In this document: positions 58,557 through 64,000 of the stretch, piece after piece
Layout: each line of letters opens with the position of its first letter
Numbering within the stretch: the first letter of the stretch is position 1
Assembly (NCBI GenBank): GCA_024742455.1
Contig: JANSYL010000004.1
Span: 62,001-126,000, forward strand
DNA: 64,000 bases
Direction of reading: 5' to 3'
Origin: Paracoccaceae bacterium
Lineage (GTDB): Bacteria; Pseudomonadota; Alphaproteobacteria; Rhodobacterales; Rhodobacteraceae
Position numbers and translations under genes: made by a program
Notes under the pieces: generated by a model
Seen by the model: only the letters and a program-made list of their open reading frames with translations
Database searches by the model: none
Told to the model about the DNA's origin: nothing

Positions 58557-59054
58557 ATGACCGGTCTTGCAAGCGAGGTGGTGCTGGACGGGCTCAGGAT
58601 CGGCGATGCCGGTTGGCTGATCGAACAGCACGGGCGGCTCTACGCGGACCATGACGGGTTCGATGCCGGTTTCGAGGCTCTGGTCGCGCGCATCCTGGCC
58701 GACTTCATCGACAATCATGATCCGGCTTGCGAACGTGGCTGGATCGCCCGGCGCGGCGATCAGAGGCTGGGCTCGATTTTCTGTGTCAGGGGCGCCGAAC
58801 CGGGGGATGCAATGCTGCGGCTGTTTTTGCTGCTGCCGTCCGTGCGGGGCATGGGGCTCGGGGCGCGAATGCTTCAGACCTGTCTCGATTTCGCCCGCGC
58901 CGCAGGCTACCGGCGGATGACGCTTTCGACCCATGAAAGCCACCGTGCGGCCTGCGCGCTTTACGCCCGGGCGGGGTTTGCCTGCCTGTCCTCGAAACCC
59001 GTCACCTCCTTCGGCGTCGCTCTGGTGGAACAGGCCTGGGCGCGCGATCTTTGA
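58557..59054 (+). CDS. GNAT family N-acetyltransferase
   Basis: GNAT of 165 residues with the acetyl-CoA loop LPSVRGMGLGARMLQTCLDFA (R-G-x-G-L-G/A) and the alpha-helical STHESHRAACALYARAGF motif near the C terminus. The N-terminal half (YADHDGFDAGFEALVARILADFI) resembles acetyltransferases fused to MarR regulators, but no MarR domain is present here. The substrate is unknown. GGGGGAGG lies 9 bases before the ATG. It is divergent from the DUF6324 gene and precedes tRNA-His on the same strand. Confidence 0.87.
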   Translation: MTGLASEVVLDGLRIGDAGWLIEQHGRLYADHDGFDAGFEALVARILADFIDNHDPACERGWIARRGDQRLGSIFCVRGAEPGDAMLRLFLLLPSVRGMGLGARMLQTCLDFARAAGYRRMTLSTHESHRAACALYARAGFACLSSKPVTSFGVALVEQAWARDL

Positions 59055-59108
59055 GCCCCTCACCGGTCTTGCAATCGTGGTCTGCCGCGCGTATCTCCTG
59101 CCGCCAGT

Positions 59109-59185
59109 GCCGCCTTAGCTCAGTTGGTTAGAGCGCTGGATTGTGGATCCAGAGGTCCCCCGTTCAAGCCGGGGAGGCGGTACCA
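59109..59185 (+). tRNA. trnH: tRNA-His (GTG anticodon) with encoded CCA, no G-1
   Basis: A 77-base tRNA: acceptor GCCGCCT (59109-59115) pairs with AGGCGGT (59175-59181) with a G1:U72 wobble, D arm GCTCAGTTGGTTAGAGC, anticodon stem-loop with GTG at 59143-59145, T arm around GTTCAAGC, discriminator A (59182) and encoded CCA (59183-59185). The base before G1 is T, so the usual extra G-1 that pairs with C73 is absent. This is a described trait of one alphaproteobacterial clade. Confidence 0.93.
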
Positions 59186-59235
59186 TTCCCGCCCGTCTCG
59201 TCCTTGACACAAGAGCAGGGGACCAGCCCCTCGCG

Positions 59236-59264
59236 CTCCCCGAGGTATTTTCGAAGCAAAGAGG
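59236..59264 (+). repeat. Intergenic repeat tail, short copy (R5)
   Basis: CTCCCCGAGGTATTTTCGAA followed by GCAAAGAGG, between tRNA-His and the convergent DUF6476 gene. It is almost identical to the tail of R4. Confidence 0.7.
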
Positions 59265-59279
59265 ATCAGGGGCCGCAGA

Positions 59280-59600
59280 TTACGGGACCGGGATCGCCTC
59301 GATCAGCGCGCCGGTCCCGGCATCGTAGACGCGGATCGTCGCGTCGTCGCCCACAAGGATGGCGCGGTTGCCCGTGACGCTGTAGCCGGTGATGCTGACG
59401 CCGTCCGGCACCGCGAACCGGTCGGGCGTGACCAGCACCGGGTCGGGCGGCGGGCCGAGCCGCAGGAACAGGATCGCGGCGATGGTGGTGACGCCAAGGA
59501 TCATCGCCGCCGTCAGAACCGTCACCAGTGTCTTGAGCCAGCGGAGCGCGGGGGGCCAGGATGTATCGTCGAAGTGATCGGGATCGGGAGGTCCGGCCAT
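59280..59600 (-). CDS. DUF6476 family small membrane protein
   Basis: A 106-residue protein with one membrane segment (about 24-49, LVTVLTAAMILGVTTIAAIL) and a C-terminal extracytoplasmic beta-rich part (LVTPDRFAVPDGVSITGYSV; VYDAGTGALIEAIPVP). I recall this arrangement as DUF6476 of Rhodobacterales. Its ATG at 59600-59598 shares CATG with the divergent pseudouridine synthase ATG, so the two start codons overlap by two bases. The upstream sequence has only a weak ribosome binding site, so a different start is possible. Confidence 0.75.
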   Translation of the reverse strand: MAGPPDPDHFDDTSWPPALRWLKTLVTVLTAAMILGVTTIAAILFLRLGPPPDPVLVTPDRFAVPDGVSITGYSVTGNRAILVGDDATIRVYDAGTGALIEAIPVP

Positions 59601-60630
59601 GTCCAGTGAAACCCGTATCGTGACGGTCCCGATCGGCCCGGACCCCGGCCCGCGTCTCGATAAGGCATTGGCCCGCGATGTGCCAGAGGCGGCCCATCTG
59701 ACCAGGTCACGCCTGGCGCGCCTGATCGAGGCGGGCGCAGTGGCGGTGAACGGCTTGGTGGTCACCGATGCACGCATGCGCGTGGCCGAGGGCGACGAGG
59801 TGGTGATCACCGTCGAAGAGGCCGCAGAGGTGGAGACGCAGGCCGAACCCATCCCGCTGGATATCCGCTACGAAGACGATGATGTGGTGGTGGTGATGAA
59901 ACCCGCGGGCCTCGTGGTTCACCCCGCCCCGGGCAGCCCCGGGGGCACGCTGGTCAACGCGCTTTTGCACCATTTCGGGGGCGAGCTGTCGGGGGTGGGC
60001 GGTGAGAAACGGCCCGGCATCGTCCACCGGATCGACAAGGATACATCGGGCCTGCTGGTGGTGGCGAAATCGGACCGGGCGCATCACGGGCTGGCGGCGC
60101 AATTCGCCGATCACAGCGTGGAACGGGAATACCTTGCGCTGTGTCACGGGGTGCCCGATGTCGCCGACCCGCGCCTCAAGGGTGTGCGCGGGGTCAGTTT
60201 CGAGACGGGCGGGGTGATCAAGATCCAGACCCATCTGGCGCGCCACAAGACCGACCGGCAGCGTCAGGCGGTGGTGCAATCGGGCGGGCGCCATGCCGTC
60301 ACCCGCGTCGCGCTGCGCGATGCCTTCGGGGCGGTCGCGCTGGTGGCCTGCAGGCTGGAGACCGGGCGCACCCATCAGATCCGGGTCCACATGGCCCATA
60401 TCGGCCATGCCCTGGTGGGCGACCAGACCTATGGCGGGCGCCGCCGCGCCTCGGACAAGCGGATGGGTGCCGGGATGGCGGCAGCGATCAACGGCTTTCC
60501 GCGTCAGGCGCTGCATGCGGGCGTGTTGGGTTTTGCCCATCCAGTCGATGGGCGCGCGATGCGGTTTCAGGCGGATTTGCCTGCGGATATGGCCGATCTG
60601 CTGTCCGCGCTGCGATCCGCAGCCGGATGA
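59599..60630 (+). CDS. RluA family 23S rRNA pseudouridine synthase
   Basis: Pseudouridine synthase of 343 residues with an N-terminal S4 domain (about 15-80; RLDKALARDVPEAAHLTRSRLARLIEAGAVAVNG) and the catalytic domain with HRIDKDTSGLLVVAKS (catalytic Asp) and LVACRLETGRTHQIRVHMAHIGHAL. The arrangement matches RluD/RluC-type enzymes acting on 23S rRNA; the exact site cannot be told. GGGAGG lies 8 bases before the ATG, inside the divergent gene. rpoH follows after 155 bases. Confidence 0.92.
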   Translation: MSSETRIVTVPIGPDPGPRLDKALARDVPEAAHLTRSRLARLIEAGAVAVNGLVVTDARMRVAEGDEVVITVEEAAEVETQAEPIPLDIRYEDDDVVVVMKPAGLVVHPAPGSPGGTLVNALLHHFGGELSGVGGEKRPGIVHRIDKDTSGLLVVAKSDRAHHGLAAQFADHSVEREYLALCHGVPDVADPRLKGVRGVSFETGGVIKIQTHLARHKTDRQRQAVVQSGGRHAVTRVALRDAFGAVALVACRLETGRTHQIRVHMAHIGHALVGDQTYGGRRRASDKRMGAGMAAAINGFPRQALHAGVLGFAHPVDGRAMRFQADLPADMADLLSALRSAAG

Positions 60631-60698
60631 CCTGTGCACAAATGCACGTGACCGCGCTGTAATGCGGGTTGCTGTTCGCGCCTTTCCCGTCCAATTTC

Positions 60699-60714
60699 TG
60701 AACCGATCAGTTCA
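60699..60714. promoter_or_regulatory. Inverted repeat upstream of the rpoH promoter
   Basis: TGAAC-CGATCA-GTTCA is a perfect 5-bp inverted repeat with a 6-base centre, ending 8 bases before the putative -35. It may be a regulator site. Confidence 0.35.
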
Positions 60715-60722
60715 AACCACCC

Positions 60723-60750
60723 TTGACGAAAAGTTAATCAGGTTTACATA
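60723..60750 (+). promoter_or_regulatory. Putative housekeeping promoter of rpoH
   Basis: TTGACG (60723-60728) and TACATA (60745-60750) spaced 16 bases, about 35 bases before the rpoH ATG, in an AT-rich island. The CTTGAC start also fits heat-shock-type -35 elements. Confidence 0.55.
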
Positions 60751-60785
60751 AGCATCAAACGGAGCCGAACAGGGGGTCCATATAC

Positions 60786-61682
60786 ATGTCGACATACGCA
60801 AATCTTCCGGCCCCGTCGCCGGAACAGGGGCTCAACCGGTATCTGCAGGAAATCCGCAAATTTCCGATGCTGGAACCCGAGGAAGAATACATGCTGGCCA
60901 AGCGGTGGGTCGAAGACCAGGACACCGAGGCCGCCCACAAGATGGTCACCAGCCATCTGCGCCTCGCGGCCAAGATCGCCATGGGCTATCGCGGCTACGG
61001 CCTGCCCCAGGCCGAGGTGATTTCCGAGGCCAATGTGGGCCTGATGCAGGCCGTCAAACGGTTCGACCCGGAAAAGGGGTTCCGCCTGGCGACCTACGCT
61101 ATGTGGTGGATCCGCGCCTCGATCCAGGAATACATCCTGCGGTCCTGGAGCCTGGTGAAACTGGGCACGACCAGCGCGCAGAAGAAGCTGTTTTTCAACC
61201 TGCGCAAGGCCAAGGCCCGCATCGGCGCGCTGGAAGAGGGTGACATGCGCCCTGAAAACGTGGCCCGCATCGCCCATGACCTCGGCGTGACCGAGACCGA
61301 AGTGATCTCGATGAACCGGCGCCTGTCGGGCGGCGATGCCTCGCTCAATGCCGTGATCGGCAGCGACGGGGAGGGCGCGACCCAATGGCAGGACTGGCTG
61401 GAAGATGAAGATGCCGACCAGGCCGGCGATTACGCCGAACGCGACGAGTTCCAGCAGCGCATGGCCCTGATGACCGAGGCGATGGAGGTCCTGAACGATC
61501 GCGAAAAAGACATCCTGACCCAGCGCCGCCTGCAGGATCAGCCGGTCACGCTCGAGGAATTGTCGGGCGTCTACAATGTCAGCCGCGAACGCATCCGCCA
61601 GATCGAGGTGCGGGCCTTCGAAAAGCTGCAGAAGAAAATGCGCGACCTCGCGAAGGAACAGGGGATGCTGGCGACGGCCTGA
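60786..61682 (+). CDS. rpoH: RNA polymerase heat-shock sigma factor RpoH
   Basis: Sigma-32 of 298 residues. It contains region 2 (SHLRLAAKIAMGYRGYGLPQAEVISEANVGLMQAVKRFDPEKGFRLATYAMWWIRASIQEYILRSW pattern, described in parts), the RpoH box QKKLFFNLRKAK (about 132-143) unique to heat-shock sigmas, and region 4.2 with VTLEELSGVYNVSRERIRQIEVRAFEKL. Rhodobacteraceae commonly have two RpoH paralogues, and which one this is cannot be told. A strong terminator follows at 61709. The promoter is at 60723-60750. Confidence 0.96.
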   Translation: MSTYANLPAPSPEQGLNRYLQEIRKFPMLEPEEEYMLAKRWVEDQDTEAAHKMVTSHLRLAAKIAMGYRGYGLPQAEVISEANVGLMQAVKRFDPEKGFRLATYAMWWIRASIQEYILRSWSLVKLGTTSAQKKLFFNLRKAKARIGALEEGDMRPENVARIAHDLGVTETEVISMNRRLSGGDASLNAVIGSDGEGATQWQDWLEDEDADQAGDYAERDEFQQRMALMTEAMEVLNDREKDILTQRRLQDQPVTLEELSGVYNVSRERIRQIEVRAFEKLQKKMRDLAKEQGMLATA

Positions 61683-61708
61683 TCCGCTGACCGCCGCCAA
61701 GACCGCAG

Positions 61709-61738
61709 GGCCGTCCGGTTTCGCCGGGCGGCCTTTTT
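61709..61738 (+). terminator. Rho-independent terminator of rpoH
   Basis: GGCCGTCCGG (61709-61718) pairs with CCGGGCGGCC (61724-61733) with one G-U pair and a 5-base loop, followed by TTTTT to 61738, 27 bases after the rpoH stop. Confidence 0.88.
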
Positions 61739-61813
61739 CATGTGTCCTTTCTCAAGGGTCGGCGCGCAGCCCGGCTTTTGTGATATGGTGACACCACGCA
61801 ACGGGAGGATGCC

Positions 61814-62173
61814 ATGTCCTATGTCAGCGGGTTCGTGGCGGCGGTGCCCACGGCCAACAAGCAGGCCTTCATCGACCATGCGCGGGCCGCGTGGCGGCTG
61901 TTCGAAAAACACGGCGCGCTGGAGCAATGGGAATGCTGGGGCGATGGGGTGCCGGAGGGCGAGGTGACGTCCTTTCCCATGGCGGTCCAGGCGAAACCGG
62001 ACGAAACGGTGGTGTTTTCCTGGATCCTCTGGCCCGACAAGGCCACGTCCGAGGCCTGCATGGCCAGCATGGGAACCGACCCCGACTGGCAGACCATCGC
62101 CGAAATGGCCTTTGACGGCAAACGCATGATCTTCGGCGATTTCGAACCTGTGGTTATGGAAAGGCGGGGCTGA
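61814..62173 (+). CDS. DUF1428 family protein
   Basis: A 119-residue protein of the DUF1428 family, a small alpha/beta-barrel (ferredoxin-like dimer) fold. It has MSYVSGFVAAVPTANKQAFI, GALEQWECWGDGVPEGEVTSF, and MASMGTDPDWQTIAEMAFDGKRMIFGDFEP motifs typical for it. Function unknown. GGGAGG lies upstream of the ATG. It is a single gene between the rpoH terminator and the DUF4389 gene. Confidence 0.88.
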   Translation: MSYVSGFVAAVPTANKQAFIDHARAAWRLFEKHGALEQWECWGDGVPEGEVTSFPMAVQAKPDETVVFSWILWPDKATSEACMASMGTDPDWQTIAEMAFDGKRMIFGDFEPVVMERRG

Positions 62174-62259
62174 CGCACCCGCGCCGCCGCGCCCTTTGCC
62201 TATCGCATCCCGGTTGCCCAGACCGTAAGATGCGCCCGGCATAACCGAGGATGCAGGGC

Positions 62260-62568
62260 ATGGACCGCAACGACGACGAGAAACTCGATGGCCGATTGAA
62301 CGGCGACCAACCCGATGCCGAGACCGAAGGCTCGGTCTGGATGCGGCTGCTCTACGTGATCCTTATCGCGATGATGCTCTATGTCGCTTCGACCATCCTG
62401 ACCTTCATCACCGTGATCCAGTTCATCATCATGGCGGTGAACAAGGGCGAGAAAAACGCCCGCCTCGCCGATTTCGGCACCGACCTGGGCATCTGGATCG
62501 CCAAGGCCGCCCGCTACCAGGCGGCAGCGTCCGAGGTGAAACCCTGGCCCTGGACGGAGCTGGATTGA
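62260..62568 (+). CDS. DUF4389 domain small membrane protein
   Basis: A 102-residue protein with an acidic N-terminal stretch and a hydrophobic hairpin (about 28-62; MRLLYVILIAMMLYVASTIL then TFITVIQFIIMAVN) followed by the DUF4389-like ADFGTDLGIWIAKAARYQ. GAGG lies 9 bases before the ATG at 62260; the ATG at 62251 abuts the GAGG and is less likely. Function unknown; the family is widespread in proteobacteria. Confidence 0.83.
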   Translation: MDRNDDEKLDGRLNGDQPDAETEGSVWMRLLYVILIAMMLYVASTILTFITVIQFIIMAVNKGEKNARLADFGTDLGIWIAKAARYQAAASEVKPWPWTELD

Positions 62569-62589
62569 ACGCCAGCCCCCAATGGTGCA

Positions 62590-64000
62590 CTACCCCATCG
62601 CCTCCAGCTCGTCGATGAACCCCTCGATCATGCCCAGCCCCTTGTCCCAGAAGGCAGGGTCAGAGGCGTCGAGGCCGAAGGGGGCCAGAAGCTCCTTGTG
62701 GTGTTTCGACCCGCCCGCTTTCAGCATGTCGAAGTATTTTTCCTCGAAACCCGGAGTGCCTTCCTCGTAGACGGCGTATAGCGCGTTCACCAACCCGTCG
62801 CCGAAGGCATAGGCATAGACGTAGAAGGGCGAATGGACGAAATGCGGGATATAGGCCCAGAAGGTCTCGTAGCCGTCCATGAAATTGAACACCGGTCCGA
62901 GGCTTTCGGCCTGCACGCTCATCCACAACGCGTTGATGTCGTCGGGGGTCAGCTCGCCGCCCTTGCGCGCGTCGTGCAGCTTGCATTCGAAATCGTAGAA
63001 CGCGATCTGCCGGATCACCGTGTTGATCATGTCCTCGACCTTGCCCGCCAGCATCACCTTGCGGGTGGCGTCGTCCTTCGCTTCCGACAGCATCTTGCGG
63101 AAGGTCAGCATTTCCCCGAACACGCTCGCCGTCTCCGCCAGCGTCAGGGGCGTCGATGACAACAGCTCCCCCTGGCCCGCCGCCAGCCGCTGATGCACGC
63201 CGTGGCCCAGCTCATGCGCCAGGGTCATCACGTCGCGCGGTTTGCCCAAGTAGTTCAGCATCACGTAAGGGTGCACATCGGCAACCGTCGGGTGGGCGAA
63301 GGCACCGGGGGCCTTGCCTTCCTTCACGCCGGCATCGATCCAGCCATCGGTAAAGAACGGCTCGGCCAGCTCGGCCATGCGGGGGTCGAACTCGGCATAG
63401 GCCTCAGTCACCAGCTTGCGCGCGGCGTCCCACCTCACCAGCCGGTCATCCTCCATCGGCAGGGGGGCGTTGCGGTCCCAGACCTCCAGCGTGTCCAGCC
63501 CCAGCCATTTCGCTTTCAGCGCATAATACCGGTGCGACAGGCGGGGGTAGGCGGCGACCACCGCGTTTCGCAGCGCCTCCACCACTTCCGGCTCCACATG
63601 GTTCGACAGGTGGCGGCTTGTCTGCGGCGTTGGCAGCCCGCGCCAGCGGTCGGTGATGTCCTTGTCCTTGGCCAGCGTGTTGTGGACCCGCGCGAACAGC
63701 GGCAGGCGACCCGCGAAGGTGGCCGCCAGCGCCCGCGCCCCCGCCTCGCGCGTGGCGCGGTTCTGGTCGGTCAGCGTGTTGAGCGTCGCCTCGATGCCCA
63801 GCCTTTCACCCTCGACCTCGAATTCCAGCCCCGCGATGGTTTCATCGAACAGCTTGTTCCATGCGCTCGCCCCCACGACCGACTGATCATGCAGGAATTT
63901 TTCAAGCTCGTCGGACAGCTGATAGGGCTTCATCGCCCGCATCCGGTCGAACACCGGCTTGTAGCGGCCCAGCGCCGGATCGGCCGCCATCAGCGCGTCA
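62590..64000 (-). CDS. pepF: M3 family oligoendopeptidase (PepF), N terminus outside window
   Basis: Zinc metallopeptidase that cuts short peptides in the cytosol. About 470 C-terminal residues are visible. The catalytic HEXXH lies in LAHELGHGVHQR and the further zinc ligand region in LAETASVFGEML. The reading frame is open to the window end (a Met at 63990 is internal, because the family is about 600 residues and the sequence before it, D-A-L, continues the fold), so the start lies beyond 64000. It is convergent with the DUF4389 gene. Confidence 0.92.
   Translation of the reverse strand, partial: DALMAADPALGRYKPVFDRMRAMKPYQLSDELEKFLHDQSVVGASAWNKLFDETIAGLEFEVEGERLGIEATLNTLTDQNRATREAGARALAATFAGRLPLFARVHNTLAKDKDITDRWRGLPTPQTSRHLSNHVEPEVVEALRNAVVAAYPRLSHRYYALKAKWLGLDTLEVWDRNAPLPMEDDRLVRWDAARKLVTEAYAEFDPRMAELAEPFFTDGWIDAGVKEGKAPGAFAHPTVADVHPYVMLNYLGKPRDVMTLAHELGHGVHQRLAAGQGELLSSTPLTLAETASVFGEMLTFRKMLSEAKDDATRKVMLAGKVEDMINTVIRQIAFYDFECKLHDARKGGELTPDDINALWMSVQAESLGPVFNFMDGYETFWAYIPHFVHSPFYVYAYAFGDGLVNALYAVYEEGTPGFEEKYFDMLKAGGSKHHKELLAPFGLDASDPAFWDKGLGMIEGFIDELEAMG

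Noticed and set aside
1-64000. Insertion sequence, prophage or genomic island
   Set aside because: No transposase, integrase, phage gene or attachment repeat was seen; composition and gene style are uniform.

Overview
The window is a gene-dense, strongly GC-rich piece of an alphaproteobacterial chromosome, almost certainly from a member of the Rhodobacterales (Rhodobacteraceae / Roseobacter group). The evidence is convergent: paired b and b' ATP synthase subunits, crotonyl-CoA carboxylase/reductase plus ethylmalonyl-CoA mutase, a tRNA-His without the extra 5' G, an alphaproteobacterial GTTC-N7-GTTC LexA box, an nrdR-rib-nusB cluster, and many small DUF proteins typical of this family (DUF1523, DUF6324, DUF6476). 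I see no insertion sequence, prophage, CRISPR array or rRNA operon.

Layout. 0-1.1 kb: end of the F0 ATP synthase genes (b', b) with a clear terminator. 1.1-15 kb: a long minus-strand uptake and catabolism block made of two oligopeptide-type ABC permeases, a double ATPase, an aldehyde dehydrogenase, an SDR, unknown proteins and a P1-family aminopeptidase. Its likely solute-binding protein lies further upstream, behind a plus-strand secreted phytase-like esterase (with a candidate Pho box), a zinc-less alcohol dehydrogenase and an MFS permease. 15-23 kb: sulfotransferase, M20 deacylase, membrane DUF proteins, the ALDH16-deoC unit and rpe. 23-30 kb: OmpA-family protein and the ethylmalonyl-CoA pathway genes ccr and ecm around an acyltransferase. 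30-38 kb: H-NS-like protein, DeoD, ornithine-type decarboxylase, VOC protein, class IV aminotransferase, then usp-DUF2267-nfuA-tsaB-rimI. 37-43.5 kb: a purine-nucleoside ABC uptake operon with its own PNP and a LysE-type exporter. 43.7-54.6 kb: yjbQ, nrdR and the riboflavin genes ribD/ribE/ribB/ribH with nusB, split by three minus-strand capsule export genes (kpsS, kpsD-like, kpsC). 54.6-57 kb: a cobalamin-riboswitch-controlled three-gene unit. 57-64 kb: a probable 6S RNA, LexA-controlled mmcB, small proteins, tRNA-His, an RluA-type pseudouridine synthase, rpoH, DUF1428, DUF4389 and a truncated M3 oligoendopeptidase.

How genes work together. Nucleoside salvage appears in three places: a BMP/PnrA-type ABC importer with PunA, DeoD, and DeoC with ALDH16, which together would take purine (deoxy)nucleosides to bases, sugar phosphates and acetate. 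Ccr and Ecm belong to acetyl-CoA assimilation; Ecm needs B12, and a B12 riboswitch is also present. Riboflavin synthesis is almost complete here, but the GTP cyclohydrolase II half of RibB lacks its zinc cysteines.

Most notable observations: a likely CTG start codon for tsaB behind a perfect GGAGG; a B12-riboswitch unit with a signal-less BtuF-like protein and a DUF1289 fusion; candidate operators for LexA, PhoB and a RamB/PccR-type regulator; a hairpin that buries the ribosome binding site of the aminotransferase; and an intergenic repeat family whose eight copies all point the same way regardless of the flanking genes. Positions and motifs were read directly; family assignments are from memory of the families, without database searches.
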